From Methylophaga sp. (GTDB lineage: Bacteria; Pseudomonadota; Gammaproteobacteria; Nitrosococcales; Methylophagaceae), in the NCBI GenBank assembly GCA_024636315.1, contig JAGXHJ010000036.1, positions 23,885-87,884 of the forward strand: DNA of 64,000 nt. The letters are read 5' to 3'. The translations under genes were made by a program, and so were the position numbers. The stretch's first letter is position 1. The number at the start of each line of letters is the position of its first letter. The notes under the pieces are model-generated. The model made no database searches. It saw nothing but the letters and a program-made list of their open reading frames with translations, and had not been told where the DNA came from. Shown one piece after another: positions 52,539 through 62,537 of the stretch.

Positions 52539-53717
52539 GTGAACGACGACTTCCCTAGAATCAAACGCCTTCCGCCCTATGTGTTCAATATCGTTAACGA
52601 TTTGAAGGCAAAAGCCCGTGCGCGCGGTGAAGATATTATCGACTTTGGTATGGGTAATCCGGACCAACCTGCGCCGCCGCATGTTATAGAAAAATTAATC
52701 GAAGCAGCCCAGCGTCCAGATACCCATCGTTACTCTGTATCGCGCGGAATCCCTCGTTTACGCAAAGCCATTTGCGATTGGTATCAACGTCAGTTTGATG
52801 TGACGCTTGATCCTGAGACGGAAACTATCGTTACCATTGGCTCGAAAGAAGGTCTAGCGCACTTGGCATTGGCCACTGTAGGGCCGGGAGATGCCATATT
52901 AGTTCCGAATCCAGCTTACCCGATTCATCCCTATGGCTTTGTGATTTCTGGCGCAGATATCCGTCACGTACCTTTAGTTCCTGGCGGTGATTTTTTCGCT
53001 GAACTCGAAAAATCAGTAAAAGATTCATGGCCAAAACCAAAAATGCTGGTATTAAACTTTCCCGGCAATCCGACAACACAGTGTGTTGATTTAGAATTTT
53101 TTGAAAAAGTTGTCGCATTTGCTAAAGAACACCAAATTTGGGTAGTACATGATTTAGCATATGGCGAAATTACCTTTGATGGTTATAAAGCACCATCGAT
53201 TTTACAAGTGCCAGGTGCCATTGATGTCGCTGTAGAGTTTTATACCTTATCTAAAACTTATAATATGCCTGGTTGGCGTGTTGGTTTTATGTCAGGTAAC
53301 CCAACATTAGTTGCCGCTTTAGCAAGAATGAAATCTTATCTTGATTATGGCATGTTTACTCCGATTCAAGTTGCCGCTATTGCTGCTCTGGATGGCCCAC
53401 AAGAATGTGTCGCTGAGATAGTTGAAACCTATAGAAAACGTCGCGATGTACTCTGCGACGGTTTAAATTCGATTGGTTGGAAAGTGGAAAAACCAAAGGC
53501 TACGATGTTTGTTTGGGCCCAGATCCCCGAGAGATATCGTGAAATGGGCTCATTAGAATTCACTAAGAAATTATTACAAGAAGCAAAAGTAGCGGTATCA
53601 CCAGGCATTGGTTTTGGTGAATATGGCGATGATCACGTCCGTTTTGGTTTAATTGAAAATGAACACCGCACCCGTCAAGCGATCCGTGGGATCCGTGACA
53701 TGTTTAAGAATAGTTAG
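52539..53717 (+). CDS. alaC: Alanine transaminase AlaC-like
   Basis: [59 protein letters not shown] start at 52539. Confidence 0.9.
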   Translation: MNDDFPRIKRLPPYVFNIVNDLKAKARARGEDIIDFGMGNPDQPAPPHVIEKLIEAAQRPDTHRYSVSRGIPRLRKAICDWYQRQFDVTLDPETETIVTIGSKEGLAHLALATVGPGDAILVPNPAYPIHPYGFVISGADIRHVPLVPGGDFFAELEKSVKDSWPKPKMLVLNFPGNPTTQCVDLEFFEKVVAFAKEHQIWVVHDLAYGEITFDGYKAPSILQVPGAIDVAVEFYTLSKTYNMPGWRVGFMSGNPTLVAALARMKSYLDYGMFTPIQVAAIAALDGPQECVAEIVETYRKRRDVLCDGLNSIGWKVEKPKATMFVWAQIPERYREMGSLEFTKKLLQEAKVAVSPGIGFGEYGDDHVRFGLIENEHRTRQAIRGIRDMFKNS

Positions 53718-53726
53718 GGGATAGTT

Positions 53727-55037
53727 TTGCACTCAGTAAAAATCGGAATTTTAGGCTTAGGTACAGTGGGCGGTGGTACGGTTAATGTACTGACCCGCAA
53801 TGCATTAGAAATTAGCCGCCGAGCAGGTCGTGATATTGAGATTGCACGGGCTGCTGTTCGTGATTTGGATTCACAGAAAATTTGTAGCACCGATGGTATC
53901 TTATTGACAGAAGATGCCATGGATATCATTAACGATCCTGAAATTGAAATTGTTGTTGAATTGATTGGCGGTACCGGCATTGCACGTGAATTAGTAATGA
54001 AGGCTATTGAAAATGGCAAACATGTTGTTACCGCCAATAAAGCATTGATTGCATTACACGGTAATGAGCTATTCGCTAAAGCGCAGGAAAAGGGCGTTAC
54101 GATAAGTTTTGAAGCCGCGGTTGCCGGTGGCATTCCGATTATAAAAGCGATGCGTGAAGGTTTAGCTGGTAATCGAATTGAATGGTTGGCCGGTATTATC
54201 AATGGCACGGGTAACTTTATTCTTACCGAAATGCGTGATAAAGGACGTGATTTTGCTGAAGTGTTAACGGAAGCTCAAGCTTTAGGTTATGCCGAAGCTG
54301 ATCCGACTTTTGATGTTGAAGGCATTGATGCCGCGCATAAATTGACCATCATGGCATCGATTGCTTTTGGTATACCGTTGCAATTTGAAAAATGCTACAC
54401 CGAAGGCATTAGCAAAATATTGCAGGATGATGTTAAAAATGCAGGTGAATTAGGTTACAGAATTAAACATCTAGGTATGGCCAAAAAAACACCACAAGGT
54501 ATTGAGTTACGTGTTCATCCAACATTAATTCCTCATCGTCGGTTAATCGCTAATGTTGATGGCGTGATGAACGCTATTTTAGTGCATGGTGATGCTGTCG
54601 GCTCGACACTTTATTACGGTGCTGGTGCGGGTTCTGATGCAACGGCTTCAGCAGTAGTTGCCGATATTGTTGATGTTGTGCGCGCTTTGACTTCCGATCC
54701 TGAAAATCGGGTGCCGCATTTAGCCTTCAAACCAGACTCATTAGATAACACACCTATAATGCCAATGTCTCAAGTGGTTACCTCCTATTATTTACGGATC
54801 GCTACAGAAGATAAATTAGGTGTACTCGCTGATATCACCCGTATCTTAAGTGTCAATGGCATTAGTATTGAAGCTATCGTGCAAAAAGAACCAGAACAGC
54901 AAGGTGGCATGGTTCCGTTGATCATGCTGACCCATGAGGTTTTAGAAAAAAATATGGATGCAGCGATTACGCAAATCGAGGCATTAAGCACCGTTAAGGA
55001 TTCAGTCATGCGAATTCGCATGGAATCATTAGGATAG
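53727..55037 (+). CDS. hom: Homoserine dehydrogenase
   Basis: VKIGILGLGTVGGGTVNVL, NGTGNFILTEM, C-terminal ACT domain; TTG start. Confidence 0.96.
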   Translation: MHSVKIGILGLGTVGGGTVNVLTRNALEISRRAGRDIEIARAAVRDLDSQKICSTDGILLTEDAMDIINDPEIEIVVELIGGTGIARELVMKAIENGKHVVTANKALIALHGNELFAKAQEKGVTISFEAAVAGGIPIIKAMREGLAGNRIEWLAGIINGTGNFILTEMRDKGRDFAEVLTEAQALGYAEADPTFDVEGIDAAHKLTIMASIAFGIPLQFEKCYTEGISKILQDDVKNAGELGYRIKHLGMAKKTPQGIELRVHPTLIPHRRLIANVDGVMNAILVHGDAVGSTLYYGAGAGSDATASAVVADIVDVVRALTSDPENRVPHLAFKPDSLDNTPIMPMSQVVTSYYLRIATEDKLGVLADITRILSVNGISIEAIVQKEPEQQGGMVPLIMLTHEVLEKNMDAAITQIEALSTVKDSVMRIRMESLG

Positions 55038-55092
55038 AGCTGACGTAAGTTAAGCACTCCCAATACAGATAGATATTTAAAGAGGAAATTTT

Positions 55093-56238
55093 ATGCCATT
55101 TCGTCCACGTTACACAGGTCTAATTGAACGTTACCGTGACCGCTTACCGGTCAGTGCCGATACCAAAATAATCAGCTTGGGTGAAGGTAATACGCCGTTA
55201 TTAAAACTGAATAATATTCCAAAACACATTGGGAAAAATGTTGAGATTTATGTCAAATATGAAGGTTTAAATCCTACTGGCTCATTTAAAGATCGTGGTA
55301 TGACCATGGCGGTGACTAAAGCAGTTGAAGCGGGTAGTAAGGCAATTATTTGTGCTTCAACGGGTAATACTTCAGCCGCCGCAGCTGCCTATGCCGCACG
55401 GGCTGGTATTACAGCATTTGTATTGATTCCTGATGGCAAAATTGCCTTAGGTAAATTAGCGCAAGCGATGATGCACGATGCGGTTGTTATTCAAATCAAA
55501 GGTAACTTTGATGAAGGCATGCAATTAGTAAAAGATGTGGCTGAACATGCGCCCGTCACCATTGTTAACTCAATCAACCCTTATCGTTTACAAGGCCAAA
55601 AAACAGCGGCATTTGAAATCGTTGAAGAATTAGGCCGTGCCCCAGATTATCACTGCCTGCCAGTTGGTAATGCCGGTAACATAACCGCGCATTGGATTGG
55701 TTATAGTGAATATGCATCAAAATGTGGTGACCACGTTACCGATGCATGTGCACTGTGTCATGGTGAGTGTAAATTTACTAAAGATGCAGTTATTAGTAGT
55801 CGCCCTAAAATGGTTGGCTATCAAGCTGCTGGCAGTGCGCCATTTATGCGTGGTGAAATGGTTGATAATCCTGAAACAGTGGCAACCGCAATTCGTATCG
55901 GTCATCCTCAAAGCTGGGATATGGCTTGGAAAGTTAAAGAAGAATCAGAAGGTTGGTTCGATGAGTGTGATGATGACACTATTTTAGCGGCACAAAAATT
56001 ATTAGCTGAAAAAGAAGGTATCTTTTGTGAACCTGCTTCAGCTACCTCATTAGCCGGTGCAATTAGAGATATCCAATCAGGTAAAATTCCTGAAGGTAGT
56101 GTCGTGGTGTGTACTTTGACTGGACATGGTTTGAAAGATCCTGATATCGCCATTAAACAAAGCTCATCCCCTCTTATTACCGTCGATGCCAATCTTGATG
56201 CTGTACGTGATGCTATTTTGGGTAACTTGGCTAAATAA
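55093..56238 (+). CDS. thrC: Threonine synthase
   Basis: GEGNTPLLKLNNIPKHIG, NPTGSFKDRGMTMAVTKAVEAGSKAIICASTGNTSAAAAAYAARAG. Confidence 0.96.
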   Translation: MPFRPRYTGLIERYRDRLPVSADTKIISLGEGNTPLLKLNNIPKHIGKNVEIYVKYEGLNPTGSFKDRGMTMAVTKAVEAGSKAIICASTGNTSAAAAAYAARAGITAFVLIPDGKIALGKLAQAMMHDAVVIQIKGNFDEGMQLVKDVAEHAPVTIVNSINPYRLQGQKTAAFEIVEELGRAPDYHCLPVGNAGNITAHWIGYSEYASKCGDHVTDACALCHGECKFTKDAVISSRPKMVGYQAAGSAPFMRGEMVDNPETVATAIRIGHPQSWDMAWKVKEESEGWFDECDDDTILAAQKLLAEKEGIFCEPASATSLAGAIRDIQSGKIPEGSVVVCTLTGHGLKDPDIAIKQSSSPLITVDANLDAVRDAILGNLAK

Positions 56239-56747
56239 TGGATAAGGTCGAGATTCCAGACCCCGATGAGGCGGAAATAAAAGCGGCAAAAATACCTCAT
56301 GATATTTTCTTAAGCAACTTGATTATGAACCATATTTTGTTGTTTACTGGGATCTCGACTTTTGGTCCGCAATACTTGTATTTTATGGCCTTAGTACCTA
56401 TATTTTCAGTTATGGCACTTGCCTATACATTCTACCGAGCAAGTACAGTAAAACGTGAAGATAGTGAGTATGTCTATATTCATTGGCAAATCGCAAGGCG
56501 CTGGAGCTTATTATTTACTTATGCTTTGTTATTACTCAGCTCGGTATCATTGCTTGGCTGGTTAGCTAATCAGCACCTTGGTCTTATGAAAGAAGCTGTT
56601 TATGGCTTGATTGGTGGTTTTGGAATATTACCCACATTAGTCACTGTTTTGGTACTGATTGTGATTGAATCTGATTCATTGCATCATGCCCGAGTAGGCA
56701 CGCTTCCAAAGTGGGCCTTACGACGATTTCTTGGTATTGAAACCTAG
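56238..56747 (+). CDS. Conserved hypothetical membrane protein
   Basis: Four predicted TM helices by hydrophobicity; overlaps thrC stop. Confidence 0.65.
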   Translation: MDKVEIPDPDEAEIKAAKIPHDIFLSNLIMNHILLFTGISTFGPQYLYFMALVPIFSVMALAYTFYRASTVKREDSEYVYIHWQIARRWSLLFTYALLLLSSVSLLGWLANQHLGLMKEAVYGLIGGFGILPTLVTVLVLIVIESDSLHHARVGTLPKWALRRFLGIET

Positions 56748-57391
56748 GCCTTAGCTAATCGTTCTAAAACTTTCTCACGCCATTCGTCAGATAATTCTGG
56801 CGTTTTGGCGGCAGTTTTCATGACTTTTTCAGCATCTATAAAGTCTTCATCAAAGTAGGCCGAAAACAAGGTTTTTAATGACAACTGATTTGGGTGTTGA
56901 TAAATACGCGTAACGTTATCACCAGCCGTAATAGAACCCATTTTAAGTACTTTAAAATAAATACCAGTGTGACCATGCTGAATAAACTGTTTCGGCATGG
57001 TTTCAAGCGCTAACGCTATACCGAGTTTGAAGCAAGGCACTCGTGGTTGGGTCGCCTCTAAAATACAGTCACCGATTTGTATTTGATCACCTATACATAA
57101 TGAAGCCTCATCTAAACCACTAATGGTGAGGTTTTCTCCAAACTGACCGTAGTGTAGATCAGATCTAGCAAGTGTTTGTCGCCAAAAATCATACTGTTCA
57201 GTAGCAAAGGCATAAACGGCTTTATGCCCACCACCATGATTTTCTAAGTCGGCTTGTTGATCGCCAGCTAATTTAAACTGGTGAACAGCCACTTTGCCCG
57301 CAATGGGCTTTTTAAAAATACTGGTCGAAATTCGGGTGTCATTGTAGTCAACCTCAACAGGAAGTGAGACATTGACTGAAACGAGTTTCAT
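56744..57391 (-). CDS. MOSC domain protein, YiiM-like
   Basis: HGGGHKAVYAFATEQYDFWRQ, YGQFGENLTISGLDE, QPRVPCFKLG. Confidence 0.92.
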   Translation of the reverse strand: MKLVSVNVSLPVEVDYNDTRISTSIFKKPIAGKVAVHQFKLAGDQQADLENHGGGHKAVYAFATEQYDFWRQTLARSDLHYGQFGENLTISGLDEASLCIGDQIQIGDCILEATQPRVPCFKLGIALALETMPKQFIQHGHTGIYFKVLKMGSITAGDNVTRIYQHPNQLSLKTLFSAYFDEDFIDAEKVMKTAAKTPELSDEWREKVLERLAKA

Positions 57392-57684
57392 TGTTTATGT
57401 GGCACAACCGAATGTATCACTAAATTATTTTCAAAGAACACCACAAAATTGGTATAGATCCAGCGAGCGATCGGCGGTTGACCGACGGCGGCGATTTTTT
57501 GCTCAGGTTGACCGAATTTTTGTTCAACAGTAGCCATCGACATGCCCTGTATTGGACGTAATACGCCTTCGGCACTGTTGGCTACCTGATGAGTAGGATC
57601 GGTGATAGAAATGACTTCTGCTTGGCTAAGCGATGTTGTCGATAGTAATACGCAAGCAAGCAAGGTAAATGTACATTTTTTCAT
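57388..57684 (-). CDS. Small exported protein
   Basis: MKKCTFTLLACVLLSTTSLSQAE signal peptide; GMSMATVEQKFGQPEQKIAAVGQPPIARWIYTNFVVFFE. Confidence 0.75.
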   Translation of the reverse strand: MKKCTFTLLACVLLSTTSLSQAEVISITDPTHQVANSAEGVLRPIQGMSMATVEQKFGQPEQKIAAVGQPPIARWIYTNFVVFFENNLVIHSVVPHKQ

Positions 57685-57718
57685 GGGCAGAACTCCTTTC
57701 GATAATATAAACAGCATA

Positions 57719-58879
57719 CTATTCTGGCAAGAATAGCTCAATCAATACATTTAGATAACGCTGACCTTTTTCTGTCGGACGAATAAAGTGGATATCCCTA
57801 GTCAATAATCCTTCTTGTTCAGCATATTGTAAGGCTTTGTCGATATGAGAAATAGGCAAACCGGCATGTTGATAAAATAATGGGGTAGGGAAACCATCGG
57901 TTAGTCTTAAAGCATTCAACATAAACTCAAATCCGATATCCGCTTTACTAATGATTTCCTCCGTTAATATAACTGAAGGTGAACCAGCGGTATCGATAAA
58001 CGCTTGCGGTTGCTTTTGTTTAGAACGGCGAGTAATAGTTTGTTTCGCCGCATCGGTTATTTTGCCGTGAGCACCCGCACCAATGCCTAAATAATCACCA
58101 AATTGCCAATAATTGAGATTATGTTGGCAGCGATTTTTACCTTTAGCGTAAGCAGATACTTCATATTGCTGATAACCCGCTTCGGCAAGTTGTTGTTGAT
58201 TGGCTATCTGCCAGTCAATGATCGGATCTTCATCTGGCAAGGTAGGCGGGTTTTGATAAAACAAGGTGTTGGGTTCAAGGGTTAGTTGATAATAGGAGAT
58301 ATGACTAGGGTCGAGTGCTATTGCCGTAGCAACATCATGGCGAGCGGTTTTTTCAGTTTGATGTGGTAAGCCAAACATTAGATCCAAATTAAAATTATCA
58401 AAGCCTACTTTATGGGCTGTTTCAATGGCTTTGATGGCTTGTTTGCTGTCGTGAATGCGACCTAAAGCAGTCAGCGATTGATCATTAAAACTTTGTACGC
58501 CGATGGATAAACGGTTAATTCCTAAATCACGATAGTCGGCAAAACGCTGAGCCTCAAAGGTACCAGGATTCGCTTCCAAGGTAATTTCGGCATGAGGACT
58601 TAATGGAATTAATGCTCTGATTGATGAAAATAAACGCTCATAAGCTTCAGCTGAGAATAGACTGGGAGTACCACCACCGATAAATATATTTTGCACTGTG
58701 CGGCCCCATACTGAGGGCATTTCTTGTTCCAAATCTCGGATTAAGGCGTCAATATAAGCCGCTTCGGGCAAATTGTCAGGTGACTTGTGTGAGTTGAAGT
58801 CGCAATACGGACATTTACGCACACACCAAGGCACATGAATATAAAGGCTAAGTGGTGGTAGGGCAGTGAAATTAAACAT
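57719..58879 (-). CDS. hemW: Radical SAM family heme chaperone HemW
   Basis: LYIHVPWCVRKCPYCDFNSH, FIGGGTPSLFS, NFDLMFGLP-like motif. Confidence 0.95.
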   Translation of the reverse strand: MFNFTALPPLSLYIHVPWCVRKCPYCDFNSHKSPDNLPEAAYIDALIRDLEQEMPSVWGRTVQNIFIGGGTPSLFSAEAYERLFSSIRALIPLSPHAEITLEANPGTFEAQRFADYRDLGINRLSIGVQSFNDQSLTALGRIHDSKQAIKAIETAHKVGFDNFNLDLMFGLPHQTEKTARHDVATAIALDPSHISYYQLTLEPNTLFYQNPPTLPDEDPIIDWQIANQQQLAEAGYQQYEVSAYAKGKNRCQHNLNYWQFGDYLGIGAGAHGKITDAAKQTITRRSKQKQPQAFIDTAGSPSVILTEEIISKADIGFEFMLNALRLTDGFPTPLFYQHAGLPISHIDKALQYAEQEGLLTRDIHFIRPTEKGQRYLNVLIELFLPE

Positions 58880-58888
58880 AGTTATTTA

Positions 58889-59575
58889 TTAGTTCCAAAT
58901 TTCCAGTCGGGTTTCCAGCCAGATTTCCATCCATCGTGTTAATGGAATAATAGCCGGTGGTTCGCCATTGTTATCAAACCATGAATCAACGGCATATCGT
59001 GTATTGGATTCGATTTCGATGATGGTTGCAGTATTATGCGGTGAAAATAACCCGCCGCGAGATGTTCTTGATGCCTGCTGATGAAATATCAGCAAATTAG
59101 CCTCAGACAGCATACGTAAATAAACGGTCGTATTGGTCGCTTCGTCTATGCAATCTAGCTGCCCATTCAAACCATTAGAAATATCGTTTTCTGCCCGATC
59201 TTTATAGGTGCCAGCTTGTTGTCCTGTCATCGTTTCGAGTAAGGAAATAGCTAATTTAATTTGCTTACGTTCTTGTTGTGCATTAGCTGCTGGCGGAGTA
59301 AATAATGCCTTTACCGTTGACCATTGTGGGACTGATAAGTGGATAAAGGCAATTTTAGAGCAGGTATGTCCATGACAGATCGAATAATGATTGGGCGTTG
59401 GAAATCCAATAAAAGGTCGATTGATACTGGTTGTTAGTTCATGGATATTATCGATGACGAAAATAGGTTTTATAGGTGCGAGTGCTATGTTGTTAGCACT
59501 ACAGCCGACTACAGCTATAAGACTGGTAATAGCAACAAGCAGTTTTACATTCTTAATGAGGCAGCGTTTTATCAA
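58889..59575 (-). CDS. Hypothetical lipoprotein
   Basis: Hydrophobic N-terminus with IAVVGCSANN lipobox-like; no recognised domain. Confidence 0.6.
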   Translation of the reverse strand: MIKRCLIKNVKLLVAITSLIAVVGCSANNIALAPIKPIFVIDNIHELTTSINRPFIGFPTPNHYSICHGHTCSKIAFIHLSVPQWSTVKALFTPPAANAQQERKQIKLAISLLETMTGQQAGTYKDRAENDISNGLNGQLDCIDEATNTTVYLRMLSEANLLIFHQQASRTSRGGLFSPHNTATIIEIESNTRYAVDSWFDNNGEPPAIIPLTRWMEIWLETRLEIWN

Positions 59576-60071
59576 GTTTATTGACCAAATTACCTACTGC
59601 ACCAGGAATAGCCACTTTAGGATCACCTTTCACTTCACTGCGAAACTCTTTGACTAATTTATTTTCATGGGTATCAAACACCCGTACGATAAGATAAGAA
59701 AATAAGTAGGTCGGCTTGTGTAAACGACCAATTAGGATGTAATCAGCATCATGGCTCAGCCCTAATTCGGCGGCACATTTAGCACAGTCAAAGAGGTAAC
59801 CGGTACTTTTGTCGGCAGCATTTTTAGATTCGCTTGAGATTTCAACAACAGTAAAACCTTCTTTATTGCTTAGCCCTTGGCGAAGAAAGAGTTCAATGTC
59901 ACGCAGTTTTTGTTGGTCTTCAGCGTCAATTTCTGCGACTTTTTGTGGATCAGATAATTTCATCGTTAAATTTAGTAATTCAAAATCTGGCACAGCAATT
60001 TTAGTGTCCGCCCATGCTGAATGGCTGATTAATAGCAAAGATAATAATAAGAACTTAATACTTATTTTCAT
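59553..60071 (-). CDS. Exported DUF2380/DUF3280-like protein
   Basis: Signal peptide MKISIKFLLLSLLLISHSAWA; TKIAVPDFELLNLTMK..., GYLFDCAKCAAELGLSHDADYILIGRLHKPTYLFSYLIVRVFD. Confidence 0.7.
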   Translation of the reverse strand: MKISIKFLLLSLLLISHSAWADTKIAVPDFELLNLTMKLSDPQKVAEIDAEDQQKLRDIELFLRQGLSNKEGFTVVEISSESKNAADKSTGYLFDCAKCAAELGLSHDADYILIGRLHKPTYLFSYLIVRVFDTHENKLVKEFRSEVKGDPKVAIPGAVGNLVNKLDKTLPH

Positions 60072-60657
60072 GTTGTATTTCCTTAATAAATTTTTGTATG
60101 GCTCTACCACGATGACTTATGGCATGTTTTTGTTTAGCGGATAATTCTGCGGCGCTGCATTGTAGTTCGGGTACCCAAAAAATCGGATCGTAACCAAAGC
60201 CACCATCACCCATAGGCGCATTTAAAATTCGCCCTTGCCAATCTGCTTGGCAAATAAGCGGGGTAGGGTCTTTAGAGTGACGCATCAGAACCAATAGACA
60301 CTGATAGCGAGCATTTCGTTCACGATCAGGTACGCCAGTCAGGGCCGACAAAAGTGCATTGAGATTATCTTGATCACTAGCATTGTCGCCGGCAAAGCGT
60401 GCAGAATAAATCCCCGGTGCGCCGAGTAAATAATCGACTTCAATACCCGAATCATCAGCGATGGCAGGTAATCCGGTATGTTCGCAAGCATTGCGTGCTT
60501 TGATAATGGCGTTTTCTACAAACGTTAAACCGGTTTCTTCGGCCTCAGGCACATTAAACTCAGATTGTGGTACAACTTCGATATCTAATGGTGCAAACAG
60601 CTCGGCAAACTCGCGGAGCTTGCCCTTATTACCACTGGCCAAAACTATTTTATTCAT
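60055..60657 (-). CDS. rdgB: XTP/dITP diphosphatase RdgB
   Basis: IVLASGNKGKLREFAELFAP, LPAIADDSGIEVDYLLGAPGIYSARFAG, GDGGFGYDPIFWVPE. Confidence 0.96.
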   Translation of the reverse strand: MNKIVLASGNKGKLREFAELFAPLDIEVVPQSEFNVPEAEETGLTFVENAIIKARNACEHTGLPAIADDSGIEVDYLLGAPGIYSARFAGDNASDQDNLNALLSALTGVPDRERNARYQCLLVLMRHSKDPTPLICQADWQGRILNAPMGDGGFGYDPIFWVPELQCSAAELSAKQKHAISHRGRAIQKFIKEIQHENKY

Positions 60658-60670
60658 GATAAAACTACTT

Positions 60671-61387
60671 TTATAGTGCTAAGGCATCACGTTGATGCTG
60701 CATTAAATTCTCAATACCTTCACCCGCCAGAGCTAACATTGCGGTTAATTCTTCAGGGCGGAAAGCATGGCCTTCAGCAGTACCTTGTACTTCAATATAT
60801 GCGCCAGCTTCATTCATCACCACATTCATATCGGTTTCAGCATTTGAATCTTCTGCGTAATCAAGATCCAGTACTGGTATACCGTTATAAATGCCAACGG
60901 ATACAGATGCCACTTGTCCATGTAATGGATTTTTTTTGATTTTTTTCTTAGCAAGGAGATATGTCATAGCGTCATGTAACGCCACAAAAGCACCAGTGAT
61001 TGACGCCGTACGTGTGCCACCATCAGCTTGAATAACATCACAATCAATAGTAATGCTACGTTCGCCTAGTGCTTTCAAATCAATTGCCGCCCGTAAAGAA
61101 CGAGCAATTAAACGTTGGATCTCCTGGGTACGACCACCTTGTTTACCACGAGCAGCTTCACGTTGCATCCGGCTACCCGTTGAACGTGGCAACATGCCAT
61201 ATTCTGCTGTAACCCAACCTTCACCTTTGCCACGCAAGAAATGTGGAATACGTTCTTCAACTGAAGCAGTGCATAAGACCTTAGTATCGCCAAATTCGAC
61301 TAAAACCGATCCCTCAGCGTGTTTGGTGTAGTTACGAGTGATAATGATTTCGCGAAGTTCATTGGCTTGACGACCGCTTGGACGCAT
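60671..61387 (-). CDS. rph: Ribonuclease PH
   Basis: [45 protein letters not shown]; start set to MRPSGR. Confidence 0.97.
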   Translation of the reverse strand: MRPSGRQANELREIIITRNYTKHAEGSVLVEFGDTKVLCTASVEERIPHFLRGKGEGWVTAEYGMLPRSTGSRMQREAARGKQGGRTQEIQRLIARSLRAAIDLKALGERSITIDCDVIQADGGTRTASITGAFVALHDAMTYLLAKKKIKKNPLHGQVASVSVGIYNGIPVLDLDYAEDSNAETDMNVVMNEAGAYIEVQGTAEGHAFRPEELTAMLALAGEGIENLMQHQRDALAL

Positions 61388-61496
61388 AGATCTTTCCTTA
61401 AATAACAAAAATATTGTCTTCATTATACGTGGCTCAATGTTATTACTGACGCTTTTCGTTAAGATGTCTTGTTTACAAACAAATTCAGGAATAATC

Positions 61497-62363
61497 GTGA
61501 CACGAAGCATGACCGCATTCGCTCGCCAAGAAGCGCCAACAGAACAAGGTGATTTAACATGGGAAATCCGTAGTGTTAATCATCGTTATCTTGAAGTCTC
61601 ACTCCGCTTGGATGAACGTTTTCGCCCATTAGAGATGAAAATAAGGAAATTATTCTCTGATAAATTAACGCGCGGTAAAGTCGATGCTGTATTACGTTAT
61701 AAAGCACCTGAACAACAGCAAGCTGCATTAGACATTAATCAGGATTTAGCTAAATCACTTATCGCAAGTTGTGATGAATTGGCCATGATGACCACTCGCC
61801 CAGCGCCAATTAATATGCTTGATGTTTTGCAATGGCCCGGTGTATTAAAAGCCAATACACCCGATCAAAAAACGCTTGATAAAGCGATAATGACCTCGGT
61901 AAATAAAGCGATTAAAGAGTTAATCGAGACTCGAGAAACAGAAGGTGCGGCTTTGCAAAAAATGATCGAACAGCGCTGTAGCGATATAAATAATATCGCC
62001 ATTGAAACCCGTAAAAACATGCCGGTTATTCTAGAACAACACCGCCAACGTTTGGCTGAACGTGTGGCTGATCTGCAAGTGAACCTTGACCCAGAACGTT
62101 TTGAACAAGAAATGGTTGTGTTAGCTCAAAAAAGCGATGTCGCTGAAGAATTAGATCGACTACAAAGTCATATTATCGAAGTGCAAAAGGTCTTGCAGCG
62201 TGACGAACCCGTTGGACGCCGTTTGGACTTTTTAATGCAAGAATTGAATCGGGAAGCCAATACCTTGGCATCTAAATCGATCGATACTGGCACCACACGC
62301 AACTCGGTTGACTTAAAGGTGTTGATTGAACAGATGCGCGAGCAGATCCAGAATATAGAATAA
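61497..62363 (+). CDS. yicC: YicC-family endoribonuclease
   Basis: [12 protein letters not shown] (GTG start) ... [50 protein letters not shown]. Confidence 0.93.
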   Translation: MTRSMTAFARQEAPTEQGDLTWEIRSVNHRYLEVSLRLDERFRPLEMKIRKLFSDKLTRGKVDAVLRYKAPEQQQAALDINQDLAKSLIASCDELAMMTTRPAPINMLDVLQWPGVLKANTPDQKTLDKAIMTSVNKAIKELIETRETEGAALQKMIEQRCSDINNIAIETRKNMPVILEQHRQRLAERVADLQVNLDPERFEQEMVVLAQKSDVAEELDRLQSHIIEVQKVLQRDEPVGRRLDFLMQELNREANTLASKSIDTGTTRNSVDLKVLIEQMREQIQNIE

Positions 62364-62537
62364 CTTTTACTATCTAGATAAGTTCAAGGGTTGAAAATAT
62401 CAAACAATGTCAAATAATGTCGAATTAGTACCAAAGTACAATAGATTTATTATTTACTCTGGGTAGAATCTTAACCTAAGTTATGGGTTCAAGTATCTAT
62501 GAATTCATGGATTGAAATTTTTCTTGGGAGAGAAATC

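Noticed and set aside
53714-54208. Minus-strand 164-aa ORF
   Set aside because: Antisense to hom; repetitive composition typical of a reverse-frame artefact.
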